A stretch of 64,000 bases of DNA, from contig NZ_JANUXZ010000007.1 in assembly GCF_024834055.1 (NCBI RefSeq), positions 42,252 to 106,251 of the forward strand. The letters run 5' to 3'. Source of the stretch: Corynebacterium sp. ES2730-CONJ. GTDB lineage: Bacteria; Actinomycetota; Actinomycetes; Mycobacteriales; Mycobacteriaceae. Made by a program: the position numbers and the translations under genes. The notes beneath the pieces were generated by a model, which saw only the letters and a list, made by a program, of their open reading frames with translations, was not told where the DNA came from and ran no database searches. Shown here piece after piece: positions 56,611-64,000 of the stretch (the first letter of the stretch is position 1; every line of letters starts with the position of its first letter).

Positions 56611-57321
56611 TTACTTAATTAAGCGTGGCCATTCGAAGATATCGTCGCCAACCTCTTTGCCGTCAATGAAGACACGGGGGGAGGAAACTTTGCCGCTTAC
56701 TTTTTCTAGCTTCTCGGAGTTAGCGGTTGCCATAGCCACGTATTCATCACTGAGATCCTGGGATTCGATCTGCTTAGCGGTGGATGCTTGCGCGCCGAAG
56801 CCTTCAGCGATAGTAGCCATGCGAGCGGCGTCCCATACCCCGTAGATCTTTTCTTGATCTTCTAGGAGCTTCTTACGAAGATTCCAGTAGGCCTGGGAGT
56901 CTCCAGCCTTCGCTGCGGTGTAGGCAGAAGTGCCGGCGAGGGTGGAGTGGCCAGCCTGGCCGCGGTCGAGGAAGTTGAGCGAGCGGATATGCACGACGAT
57001 CTTGCCTTCTTCGACGAGTTTCTTCATGTCCTCATCTGTAGAAGTTGCCAATTTTCCGCAGAAGGAGCAAGAGAAGTCCTCATAGATCTCAATATTTTGA
57101 GCGTCCGGCGTGGTGGCGTCCGATGTCAAAACGACGGCATTGTCTTCCACGGTGGTAGTGATATTTACGGGCTCGACATCCGCGGCGAGTTTTTCTTTTT
57201 CCGCGTTATTGCCGCTAACAACTATATATCCAACAACTGCGATCGCTATGGCAACTAGAGCCACGATCGCCCAGATAAAGCCACTGCTATTCTCGTTGGG
57301 ATTTTTAATTTTATTACTCAT
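56611..57321 (-). CDS. Membrane-anchored DsbA-like thiol-disulfide protein
   Basis: 236 residues from ATG 57321 with AAGG 6 nt upstream. An N-terminal membrane anchor (about residues 14-37, FIWAIVALVAIAIAVVGYIV) leads to a thioredoxin-fold domain with inserted helices. The active site is DFSCSFCGKL, a CxxC pair, and the cis-Pro region SSPRVFIDGKEV. It would act outside the membrane in oxidative folding or disulfide reduction. The MauE-like gene just upstream is its probable redox partner. Confidence 0.85.
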   Translation of the reverse strand: MSNKIKNPNENSSGFIWAIVALVAIAIAVVGYIVVSGNNAEKEKLAADVEPVNITTTVEDNAVVLTSDATTPDAQNIEIYEDFSCSFCGKLATSTDEDMKKLVEEGKIVVHIRSLNFLDRGQAGHSTLAGTSAYTAAKAGDSQAYWNLRKKLLEDQEKIYGVWDAARMATIAEGFGAQASTAKQIESQDLSDEYVAMATANSEKLEKVSGKVSSPRVFIDGKEVGDDIFEWPRLIK

Positions 57322-57369
57322 CAAGCCTTCTTGACTCACTTGTATCCGAATATGTTAAAAGGGTGCTCT

Positions 57370-57852
57370 CTAGGGGTAGATGGCGAATCGTTTATAGGGA
57401 AAGACCATTACCCAAATTGACATGGCCACGAAGACCACGTCGCGTAGCAGCGTGGTGACATAGCTCATTCCGCCATCGGCAAGGTCAGCGTCACCGAAGC
57501 ATCCGCAATCGATCACGAGTCCACGGTACCAAGCTTGGGCGATCCCGATCATAAAGAAGATCAAAACTATGAGGGATATCTTCGCTGCTTGCCTGATAAA
57601 GATTCCGACTAAGAGAATGAGCCCGCCAGCGATCTCCACAGGACCAATAATCTGCCCGAGGAAGTAGGACCAGTCTGGGGTGAAGATTTCATAGGCCATA
57701 ATATTTTGGGCCTCGGTCATGGGTTTACCAATTTTGGTTAGCCCAGCGAGAATCCATACCGCTGCTAGCCCAAAGCGAGCCAGTGCGCTGATGATGTCGA
57801 TAACCTTTGAACGGGTGTCATCTCCCGCTAAGATGCCGTTTTCTAGGAGCAT
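57370..57852 (-). CDS. MauE/DoxX-like redox-associated membrane protein
   Basis: 160 residues from ATG 57852 (GTG 57858 is equally possible; no clear ribosome site). Four helices, with RFGLAAVWILAGLTKIGKP in the first and the loop VIDCGCFGDADLADG carrying a Cys-Gly-Cys pair, characteristic of MauE-like proteins. These pass electrons or hold redox cofactors for periplasmic thiol proteins. It is followed after 48 bp by the DsbA-like gene on the same strand. Confidence 0.8.
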   Translation of the reverse strand: MLLENGILAGDDTRSKVIDIISALARFGLAAVWILAGLTKIGKPMTEAQNIMAYEIFTPDWSYFLGQIIGPVEIAGGLILLVGIFIRQAAKISLIVLIFFMIGIAQAWYRGLVIDCGCFGDADLADGGMSYVTTLLRDVVFVAMSIWVMVFPYKRFAIYP

Positions 57853-57907
57853 AGTCACTTAGTCTATCCATCTTTGCGTATAAAAGCTCACCTGAACTAT
57901 TGCAACC

Positions 57908-57946
57908 TACTGCCCGTAGCCCTTATTTGTAGGGCCACGGGCAGTA
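57908..57946 (-). terminator. Hairpin after pgm
   Basis: TACTGCCCGTAGCCCT pairs imperfectly with AGGGCCACGGGCAGTA over a 7-nt loop. There is no T-run on the minus strand, so it may stabilise the 3' end rather than terminate. Confidence 0.5.
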
Positions 57947-57952
57947 ATTCGT

Positions 57953-59608
57953 TTAGCTCTCTAATACTTTTTTCACCAGCGCACGAGCTTCGTCCTGCAT
58001 GAGTGCGAGGTGATCTTCGCCCAAGAAGCTCTCGGCATAAATCTTGTACTTATCTTCGGTACCGGAGGGGCGGGCCGCAAACCACGCGTTTTGGGTGCAC
58101 ACCTTAAGTCCTCCCAATGGTGCACCGTTGCCTGGAGCCGAGACCAATTTCGCGGTGATTTTCTCGCCAGCGAGTTCAGTGGCACTCACTTGTTCAGGCG
58201 AGAGCGCCTTAAGAAGAGCCTTTTGTTCGCGGTTGGCCTCAGCATCTGTTCGTGCATAATGCGGGGCGCCGAATTTTTGGGCAAGCTCTGCATAGCGTTG
58301 CGACGGAGTTTTGGAGGTAACCGCAGTGATTTCGGCGGCCAAAAGGTCAAGAATGAGACCATCCTTATCGGTCGACCACACGGTACCGTTGTGGCGCAAG
58401 AAGGAAGCGCCGGCGGATTCTTCGCCACCAAAGCCAACTGAGCCGTCGATCAGACCCGGAACGAACCACTTAAAGCCCACCGGAACTTCAATGAGTTTCT
58501 TATCCAAATCTGCCACAACCCGGTCGATCATAGACGACGATACGAGGGTCTTCCCCACGGCGTCAGTGCCCCAGTGCGGGCGGTGGGTATAGAGGTAGTC
58601 AATGGCAACAGCTAAGTAGTGGTTCGGATTCATCAGTCCAGCATCGGGGGTGACGATACCGTGGCGATCAGCGTCGGCGTCGTTGCCGGTAGCGATATCG
58701 TATTTATCGCGGTTATGCACCAAGCTGGCCATCGAATGTGGTGAGGAGCAGTCCATACGGATTTTGCCATCAGTATCAAGAGTCATAAAACGCCAGGTGG
58801 GATCCACAATGGGGTTTACTACGGTGAGATTCAACCCGTGGACCTCAGCGATACGCCCCCAGTAGTCCACCGAGGCACCACCCATAGGATCAGCCCCAAT
58901 GGTCAGACCAGATTGCTTGATAGCCTCAATATTGATCACATTGGGCAGGTCCGCAATATAATGATTGAGGTAATCAAAACGCTCTGCTCGCGGATCGAGG
59001 ACGCCCGATACGCTTACTCTGCGGATGTCTTTAAGGTCATTACGCAGAATATCGTTGGCGCGCTGCGCGATCCAATCAGTGGCATCGGTATCAGCAGGCC
59101 CACCATTAGGTGGGTTATATTTGAAGCCACCATCACGAGGCGGATTGTGCGAAGGAGTAATCACAATTCCGTCGGCGCGCTTGGGGTCCAAGCCCGTAAC
59201 CCCACCTGGCAGATTGGCGTTATGAGCCAAGATCGCATGCGAGACGGCTGGGGTGGGGGTAAAGCGACCACGGTCATCAACGCGCACGGGGATATCGTTG
59301 CCGATTAAAACCTCCAGGGCCGATACCATCGCAGGCTCGGAGAGTGCGTGGGGATCACGGCCGATATAAACGGGGCCACCGATATGGTGAGCCTGGCGGT
59401 AATCCACGATGGCCTGGGTCGTGGCAAGAATATGGGCCTCATTAAAGGCGGTATCAAAGGACGATCCGCGGTGCCCGGAGGTCCCGAACGCAACCTGTTG
59501 ATCAGGGTCACTCACGTCTGGGGTGCGGGTGTAGTACGCGGTGACAAGCCCCGCGATATCGACAAGGTCTTCTGGCTGGGCTACTTGGCCAGCGCGTGGG
59601 TGAGCCAT
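57953..59608 (-). CDS. pgm: Phosphoglucomutase (alpha-D-glucose phosphate-specific)
   Basis: Interconverts glucose-1- and glucose-6-phosphate for trehalose, glycogen and cell-wall sugar nucleotides. 551 residues from ATG 59608 with AAGGAG 7 nt upstream. The N-terminal [20 protein letters not shown], the phosphoserine loop [19 protein letters not shown], the metal loop [14 protein letters not shown], the sugar loop [12 protein letters not shown], and the C-terminal [13 protein letters not shown] are intact. Length is normal for the family. Confidence 0.95.
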   Translation of the reverse strand: MAHPRAGQVAQPEDLVDIAGLVTAYYTRTPDVSDPDQQVAFGTSGHRGSSFDTAFNEAHILATTQAIVDYRQAHHIGGPVYIGRDPHALSEPAMVSALEVLIGNDIPVRVDDRGRFTPTPAVSHAILAHNANLPGGVTGLDPKRADGIVITPSHNPPRDGGFKYNPPNGGPADTDATDWIAQRANDILRNDLKDIRRVSVSGVLDPRAERFDYLNHYIADLPNVINIEAIKQSGLTIGADPMGGASVDYWGRIAEVHGLNLTVVNPIVDPTWRFMTLDTDGKIRMDCSSPHSMASLVHNRDKYDIATGNDADADRHGIVTPDAGLMNPNHYLAVAIDYLYTHRPHWGTDAVGKTLVSSSMIDRVVADLDKKLIEVPVGFKWFVPGLIDGSVGFGGEESAGASFLRHNGTVWSTDKDGLILDLLAAEITAVTSKTPSQRYAELAQKFGAPHYARTDAEANREQKALLKALSPEQVSATELAGEKITAKLVSAPGNGAPLGGLKVCTQNAWFAARPSGTEDKYKIYAESFLGEDHLALMQDEARALVKKVLES

Positions 59609-59693
59609 TGCTGTTACTCCTTCTGTGGACAGTTGTGTCCTCATTATCTTAGCGCTAAATCATGCTCGATCCACCCGATGTACAATCACTGCC

Positions 59694-60056
59694 ATGAATC
59701 GTGGCCTGCATATAACCCATAAATTTTTCGGCCCCACCATCCTCGCGGGACTTGGTGCTGGACTAGGCGCGAGTGCCCGCGCGTTGGTCTTCTCCCTCGG
59801 TTCTGGGCCGGAGCTACTCCTCGTGATCAATATTCTCGGGTGTCTCGCTATGGGCCTGAGCAATCCCCGCAACGAAAACCTGCGCGCCTTCTTCGCCGTA
59901 GGAATTCTCGGTGGCTTTACGAGCTTTTCGGCCTTCGCTGGCTTCACCGCCCATCTGCCCCTCCCCCAGGCCTTCGGCTACTGTCTGATAACGATCTCAA
60001 CGTGCCTCCTCGCCTGGTTTGCCGGCACAAGTGTGTCCCAGAGGGTGAGCGTATAA
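59694..60056 (+). CDS. crcB1: Fluoride channel CrcB/Fluc, copy 1
   Basis: 120 residues, four helices; exports fluoride as an antiparallel dimer. Family blocks: GAGLGASARALVF, LLLVINILGCLAMGL (Asn pore) and VGILGGFTSFSAF (phenylalanine box). TACAAT at 59681-59686 sits 7 nt before the ATG and there is no ribosome site, so it is probably leaderless. Overlaps crcB2 by one base. A heterodimer with CrcB2 is likely. No fluoride riboswitch is evident. Confidence 0.9.
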   Translation: MNRGLHITHKFFGPTILAGLGAGLGASARALVFSLGSGPELLLVINILGCLAMGLSNPRNENLRAFFAVGILGGFTSFSAFAGFTAHLPLPQAFGYCLITISTCLLAWFAGTSVSQRVSV

Positions 60057-60355
60057 TGCTCACGGTCTTTTTTGCTGCCTGCTGTGGTGGGGCGCTCCGC
60101 TATGTGCTTTCTCGTCTCCTTCCCAGCCCAGCTGGCACCTATCTGGCGAATAGTTTGGCCTGCCTTGCAATAGCTCTGAGTGCCGCGAGCGGATTCGCCT
60201 GGGTGATCAGTGTTGGATTTGCTGGAGCACTCTCTACGTGGTCGACCCTCGCGAAGGAATTGGGAACTATGCTCGAAGGCGGTAAGTCTCTCCTCTTTGT
60301 CGGTTATCTTCTTATAACCCTCATTACAGGCCTGGGCCTCATCGCCCTTAGTTAA
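60056..60355 (+). CDS. crcB2: Fluoride channel CrcB/Fluc, copy 2
   Basis: 99 residues, four short helices. GGALRYVLSRLL, GTYLANSLACLAIAL (Asn) and SVGFAGALSTWSTLAKE match the Fluc signatures; the phenylalanine box residue is replaced (STWS). Shorter than copy 1, as in other two-gene Fluc systems where each gene supplies half of a heterodimer. Overlaps the convergent permease gene by 4 bp. Confidence 0.88.
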   Translation: MLTVFFAACCGGALRYVLSRLLPSPAGTYLANSLACLAIALSAASGFAWVISVGFAGALSTWSTLAKELGTMLEGGKSLLFVGYLLITLITGLGLIALS

Positions 60356-63000
60356 TGTGAGATCGCATCGAGCGGCGGCGTTGTACTGGCGCGCTGGGCT
60401 GGCCAGATCGCGGCGAGCACACCTACGAGTCCAGAGCCTATGAGGATGATCATTAATGTTCCATAGGGCACGGATATGGTTTCGAGCCCCTGCGAGCCTA
60501 GAACTTTTAGGAAGGACCATCCGAGCCCGAGGCCCACAATCATTCCGATGATGGAGCCGTAGATCGCTATCTGCACACTCTCGATGGTAATCATCAGCCG
60601 CACTTGGTTGCGATGTGTACCGACAGCGCGCAGCATACCAATTTCCTGCCGACGCTCAATGACATTAAGTGCCAAGGTATTGATAATGCCTAGCACCGCG
60701 ACAATAATACTTAGGCCAAGGAGTGCATAGAGGATATACATCATTTGGTTGATTAAACCTGCTTGGGCGCCGGCATATTCTTGGGCATTCATCACCCGCA
60801 CCACGAGGTATTTTTCCACGGCTTGTTCGAGATCGGCTCGCAAGGAGCGCTGTGTTACGCCTTCTTTGCCCATCAGAAGCACCTGAGCCAGATTGTCATT
60901 TTCATAAGCGGGGGTATCAATGATTGTGGCTTCAGACAGGACAACATCGTCGAGAATGCGGTTGTCTCCATAAGTTCCAGTCAGCTCAGCGCGCGCTAAG
61001 ATCTGGCCCTCTTGGTCGTAGATATTCACGGTATCGCCTATGGCTAATCCGCGCTCTTGAGCATAGGACTCGCGGGCGATAAAAGTCCCAGCTTGGGAGA
61101 GATCAAACCTTCCCTGCGGATTCTTTAGTCCCACGACGTCCTCAAGATCGCCATTGGCCATAAAAGTGATGGGAAAGCCCCTCAGCGCCGCCAGACCGGT
61201 GGGTGAATCGTCTAGGGAGACTTTGGCATAGGATACTGCTACCGCTTGATCAATACTATCCAGAGCTTGAATATCTGCGTAGGCATTCGTCGGCACTGGG
61301 AATCTCATGGCACTAGGACCCTCTAATACGAAATCAGCGGTGACTTCTGAATTCACCAGATCTTCAATACTGTCGTGCATGGAGGCGCTCAACATCCCAA
61401 TAGCAGTGACAAGCGCCATACCGAGAGTCAGAGCGAAAGCGGTGGTAGCCGTGCGCTTAGGATTGCGGCGAGAATTGGTGGCGGCTAATTGTCCAATAGC
61501 TTTAAAGGGGCGAGCTATAACCCGGCCCAGGGCACCCACGAGAGGGATGGACAGTGCCGGCGACGCCATGAAGACGCCACCAATGACAGCAAAGGCGCCA
61601 ATACCTACGCCAATCGCACGAGTTTTAGTCGCGTAGCTATCAGCATCGACAAGCGCGCCAGCGAAGGCTAACGCCATGCCCGCAGCGAGCAAGAGAAGAC
61701 CTAAGATCGTACGTGTTTTAAGGGAGGTTGCAGTTGAGCTTTCCGTGGTCCGCATAGCTTCCACGGGGCGGACGGCCCCAGCACGGCGAGCGGGTGCCCA
61801 CGCACTTATAACAGTCACGACGATACCAAGCACGATGGGGAAAGCAATCGCGGATGCCCCAAGGCCAGTTGTGCCTGCAGCGATAGGCATACCCAGTCGT
61901 CCAAGGGTGAATTGGATGGCCTGAACTAATCCCATACCGGCGAGCACACCGAGAAGGGATCCGACGATACCGACCAGAATAGATTCGATGACCACCGTGG
62001 ATGTCAGTTGCCTTCTGGAACACCCTAGGGCTCGTAACAGAGCGAATTCTTTGAGACGCTGAGCCACGATCATGGCAAAGGTATTGGCAATAATAAAGGA
62101 ACCGACCAGGAGGGCGATCATGGCGAAGGCCACAAGGAAATAGTTAACAAAACTCAGCGCATCTGCAACGGACTCAGAAATGCCGCGTGCTAATTCTTGG
62201 GCTGAGGCGTAGCCGTATTCGGGGTAGGTTTGCTGAAGATAGTCAATTAGCTCACTGCCGCGTTTTACGTCTCCCGATATTAAGGCCGCGGGGATGAAAA
62301 TGCCACCTAGATACGTATCGATATAGACGTCTTCGGCTTGAAGTAATAATACGCCGGTACTGAGGTCCACTGCGCTCGAAGCGGGTTGGTAGATGCCGGT
62401 GATTTGATAACTACGCTGGCCTTCAGGATCAACAACAATGACCTCATCACCTATGGCAATATCATAATCGTTGGCGGCGGCACGGTTGATAGCTACGCCG
62501 TTGTCACGAGGGAGTTCTCCCTCTAGGAGAGTATTGCCGAGGCCTACAGCCTGTTCGGTGTCGTACCAGGGACTGATGGTAGATTGCGCGGAGCGAGTCT
62601 GGAAGGGTCGTCGTTGAGCATCAGCAACCACCACGGTGGTTGCGCCCTGTACCGTGACCCCAGCGATCTGCGGATCTTGGCGGAGCGTAGACAGCATATC
62701 TACCTTGATTCCCGTAATACCGGAGGTTCCAGCACCAGGTGCAAAAAGGTTGGCCCCCACCATAGCTCCAGGGTTGGGATGCATGACTACGTCCACGTCG
62801 GCGAATAGATCCTCCACTGCTGAGTCGAAGACCTTTTCCAATGAGTTTGTGAACATCATCGACCCAGCCACGAAGGAGGTACCGAGGATCACGGCCACCA
62901 CTGTGAGGGCAAGACGAAGTTTATGTGCAACAACTGTGCGCCAACTCATACGCAGGAGGGTTTGCGAACCTGAGGGACGCGGGGCGCTATGCTTGCCCAT
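60352..63000 (-). CDS. ABC transporter permease, FtsX/MacB-like, double
   Basis: 882 residues from ATG 63000 with GGAGG 7 nt upstream. Layout: membrane helix (LALTVVAVILGTSFVAGSMM), large extracytoplasmic MacB-core domain to about residue 270, three helices, a cytosolic linker, a second helix set (GQLAATNSRRNPKRTATTAF near 480), a second periplasmic domain, and three terminal helices. The type is a mechanotransducing exporter for lipids, lipoproteins or peptides. Overlaps the ATPase gene by 14 bp. Substrate unknown. Confidence 0.9.
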   Translation of the reverse strand: MGKHSAPRPSGSQTLLRMSWRTVVAHKLRLALTVVAVILGTSFVAGSMMFTNSLEKVFDSAVEDLFADVDVVMHPNPGAMVGANLFAPGAGTSGITGIKVDMLSTLRQDPQIAGVTVQGATTVVVADAQRRPFQTRSAQSTISPWYDTEQAVGLGNTLLEGELPRDNGVAINRAAANDYDIAIGDEVIVVDPEGQRSYQITGIYQPASSAVDLSTGVLLLQAEDVYIDTYLGGIFIPAALISGDVKRGSELIDYLQQTYPEYGYASAQELARGISESVADALSFVNYFLVAFAMIALLVGSFIIANTFAMIVAQRLKEFALLRALGCSRRQLTSTVVIESILVGIVGSLLGVLAGMGLVQAIQFTLGRLGMPIAAGTTGLGASAIAFPIVLGIVVTVISAWAPARRAGAVRPVEAMRTTESSTATSLKTRTILGLLLLAAGMALAFAGALVDADSYATKTRAIGVGIGAFAVIGGVFMASPALSIPLVGALGRVIARPFKAIGQLAATNSRRNPKRTATTAFALTLGMALVTAIGMLSASMHDSIEDLVNSEVTADFVLEGPSAMRFPVPTNAYADIQALDSIDQAVAVSYAKVSLDDSPTGLAALRGFPITFMANGDLEDVVGLKNPQGRFDLSQAGTFIARESYAQERGLAIGDTVNIYDQEGQILARAELTGTYGDNRILDDVVLSEATIIDTPAYENDNLAQVLLMGKEGVTQRSLRADLEQAVEKYLVVRVMNAQEYAGAQAGLINQMMYILYALLGLSIIVAVLGIINTLALNVIERRQEIGMLRAVGTHRNQVRLMITIESVQIAIYGSIIGMIVGLGLGWSFLKVLGSQGLETISVPYGTLMIILIGSGLVGVLAAIWPAQRASTTPPLDAISH

Positions 63001-63733
63001 CGGTATCCTCCAAAGTACCCATGACTGCGAAAATCTCTTCAGCACTCGGGCTGTTCAGCCGTGTCCGGATTTCTCCATCGGATAGGAAAATGACCTCGTC
63101 GGCATATTTCGCCGCGCTGGGGTCATGGGTCACGATCACCACAGTCTGGCCAAATTCATCGACCGCACCGCGCAAAATCCCGAGGACCTCCCGAGAAGCA
63201 TTGGAATCAAGGTTGCCCGTGGGTTCGTCGCCGAAAATAATATCGGGGCGCGCAACCAGAGCACGTGCGCAAGCGACGCGCTGCTGCTGTCCTCCGGAAA
63301 GCTCGGCAGGACGGTGTCCTAAACGATCGACGAGGCCTAACCGTGAGGTCACGGTGTGAAACCAATTGTGGTCCACCGGTTTGCCCGCTATATCGAGCGG
63401 AAGAGTGATGTTTTCTGCAGCGGTTAATGTGGGAACTAAGTTGAAGCTCTGAAATATAAAACCGATGCGATCACGTCTTAAATTCGTCAGTCCCTTATCA
63501 TCGAGCTGCGATAGATCGGTATCCCCAATATAGGTCGAGCCCCCAGAGATGCTATCCAACCCGGCCATGCAATGCATCAGCGTAGATTTCCCGGAGCCGG
63601 AAGGCCCCATAATGGCCGTAAACTGCCGTTGTGGGAATTCGATGGATATAGAATTCACTGCAGTAACTTGAGTGCTGCCTGATCCATAGGTCTTGGTCAG
63701 GTTATGTGCACGTGCAGCTGGGGTGGTTTGCAT
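62987..63733 (-). CDS. ABC transporter ATP-binding protein, MacB/LolD-like
   Basis: 248 residues. Walker A GPSGSGKSTLMHCMAG near residue 43, Q-loop FIFQSFNLVPTL, signature LSGGQQQRVACARAL, Walker B DIIFGDEPTGNLDS and switch His in VIVTHDPSAA are all intact. It pairs with the double permease downstream. Promoter region is next to the rRNA terminator. Confidence 0.94.
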   Translation of the reverse strand: MQTTPAARAHNLTKTYGSGSTQVTAVNSISIEFPQRQFTAIMGPSGSGKSTLMHCMAGLDSISGGSTYIGDTDLSQLDDKGLTNLRRDRIGFIFQSFNLVPTLTAAENITLPLDIAGKPVDHNWFHTVTSRLGLVDRLGHRPAELSGGQQQRVACARALVARPDIIFGDEPTGNLDSNASREVLGILRGAVDEFGQTVVIVTHDPSAAKYADEVIFLSDGEIRTRLNSPSAEEIFAVMGTLEDTDGQA

Positions 63734-63811
63734 TTGGTTCCTCTTCCCTCAAACACTACAAAGCCTACCCACCCCAGACTACCCCAACCCCCACACACAC
63801 CCCACACACAC

Positions 63812-63867
63812 AAAAAAAAGGGGGAGGGGATGCGCACAAGCACACAGCCTACACACAACCCCTCCCC
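63812..63867 (-). terminator. rRNA operon terminator
   Basis: On the minus strand GGGGAGGGG (63867-63859) pairs with CCCCTCCCC (63829-63821) and is followed by a run of eight Ts. It lies just downstream of 5S rRNA. Confidence 0.88.
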
Positions 63868-63883
63868 ACCATCTTAAGTTTTA

Positions 63884-64000
63884 GGTCGGCGGTGACTTAC
63901 TCTCCCACAAACTCCCGTTTGCAGTACCATCAGCGCTACCAGGCTTAGCTTCCGGGTTCGGAATGGGACCGGGCGTACCCCTGACGCAATAACCACCGAC
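63884..64000 (-). rRNA. rrf: 5S ribosomal RNA
   Basis: 117 nt up to the window edge. On the minus strand helix I forms between GTCGGTGG (64000 side) and CCGCCGAC (63892-63885). Conserved internal sequence CCCATTCCGAACCCGGAAG and the GATGGTACTGC segment are present. The 5' end could extend by a base or so beyond the window; 23S and 16S would lie outside to the right. Confidence 0.95.

Noticed and set aside
59609..59693. Fluoride riboswitch before crcB1
   Set aside because: Only 85 bp lie between pgm and crcB1, the gene seems leaderless, and no riboswitch core is recognisable.
63781..63820. CA-rich tract as a functional repeat
   Set aside because: Simple low-complexity sequence next to the rRNA terminator; nothing beyond the terminator U-run is supported.

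Overview
The window looks like the chromosome of a Corynebacterium or a close relative. The evidence is a bacterial type I fatty-acid synthase of about 3000 residues beside acpS and a FasR-type TetR regulator, a class Ib nrd cluster beside ferritin and aa3-oxidase subunit I, cAMP-phosphodiesterase-like cpdA beside rph and murI, and several apparently leaderless genes. The order orn ... bcp-fasR-acpS-fas ... rph-cpdA-murI ... pncB ... serB ... ctaD-nrdF-ftn-nrdE-nrdH-rpmJ ... pgm-crcB resembles what I remember of Corynebacterium glutamicum. That is recalled knowledge, not a search.

Layout. 0-5 kb: the end of orn, tRNA-His, a secreted L,D-transpeptidase, two identical tRNA-Lys genes, exonuclease III, a lipocalin, nicotinamidase and a DCC-family thiol protein. 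5-16 kb: a one-Cys peroxiredoxin, fasR, acpS and the giant fas gene. 16-29 kb: a complete type I-E CRISPR-Cas locus, cas3 - cas8e-cse2-cas7e-cas5e-cas6e-cas1-cas2, followed by an array of 55 near-perfect repeats plus one degenerate terminal repeat. 29.5-36 kb: tRNA-Leu, two small membrane proteins, rdgB-rph-cpdA, murI-rhomboid, and P1 peptidase-DUF2017-clpS. 36-44 kb: a decayed gene, pncB-dinG, a PTH2-like protein, serB and ctaD. 44.7-50 kb: nrdF, ftn, nrdE, nrdH, rpmJ. 50-54 kb: nadE, a fructosamine-kinase-like protein, a PNPOx-like protein, a paired SMR transporter and a GT87 membrane glycosyltransferase. 54.2-56.4 kb: a decayed stretch with transposase debris. 56.4-64 kb: tRNA-Ala, a DsbA-like/MauE-like pair, pgm, two crcB fluoride channels, a MacB-like ABC exporter, and 5S rRNA at the right edge.

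The most interesting signal lies just upstream of cas3 (16246-16389). A short unit has its own promoter-like sequence, a first degenerate CRISPR repeat (15/28 identities, hairpin and 3' handle kept), a 21-nt spacer, a second repeat (22/28, with 19 consecutive bases identical to the array repeat) and an intrinsic terminator. The spacer matches the minus strand of the cas3-cas8e intergenic promoter. Within positions +1 to +13 the only mismatches are +6 and +12, the positions that type I crRNAs flip out and do not pair. This fits a Cas-regulating, crRNA-like RNA through which Cascade would repress its own operon. It is a hypothesis from sequence, but a specific and testable one.

Other regulatory candidates are a GlxR/CRP-type box before nrdF, DtxR-like boxes before ftn, an NrdR-like box before nrdH, and a perfect 13-bp palindrome before fas. 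No nrdI is found between nrdH and nrdE.
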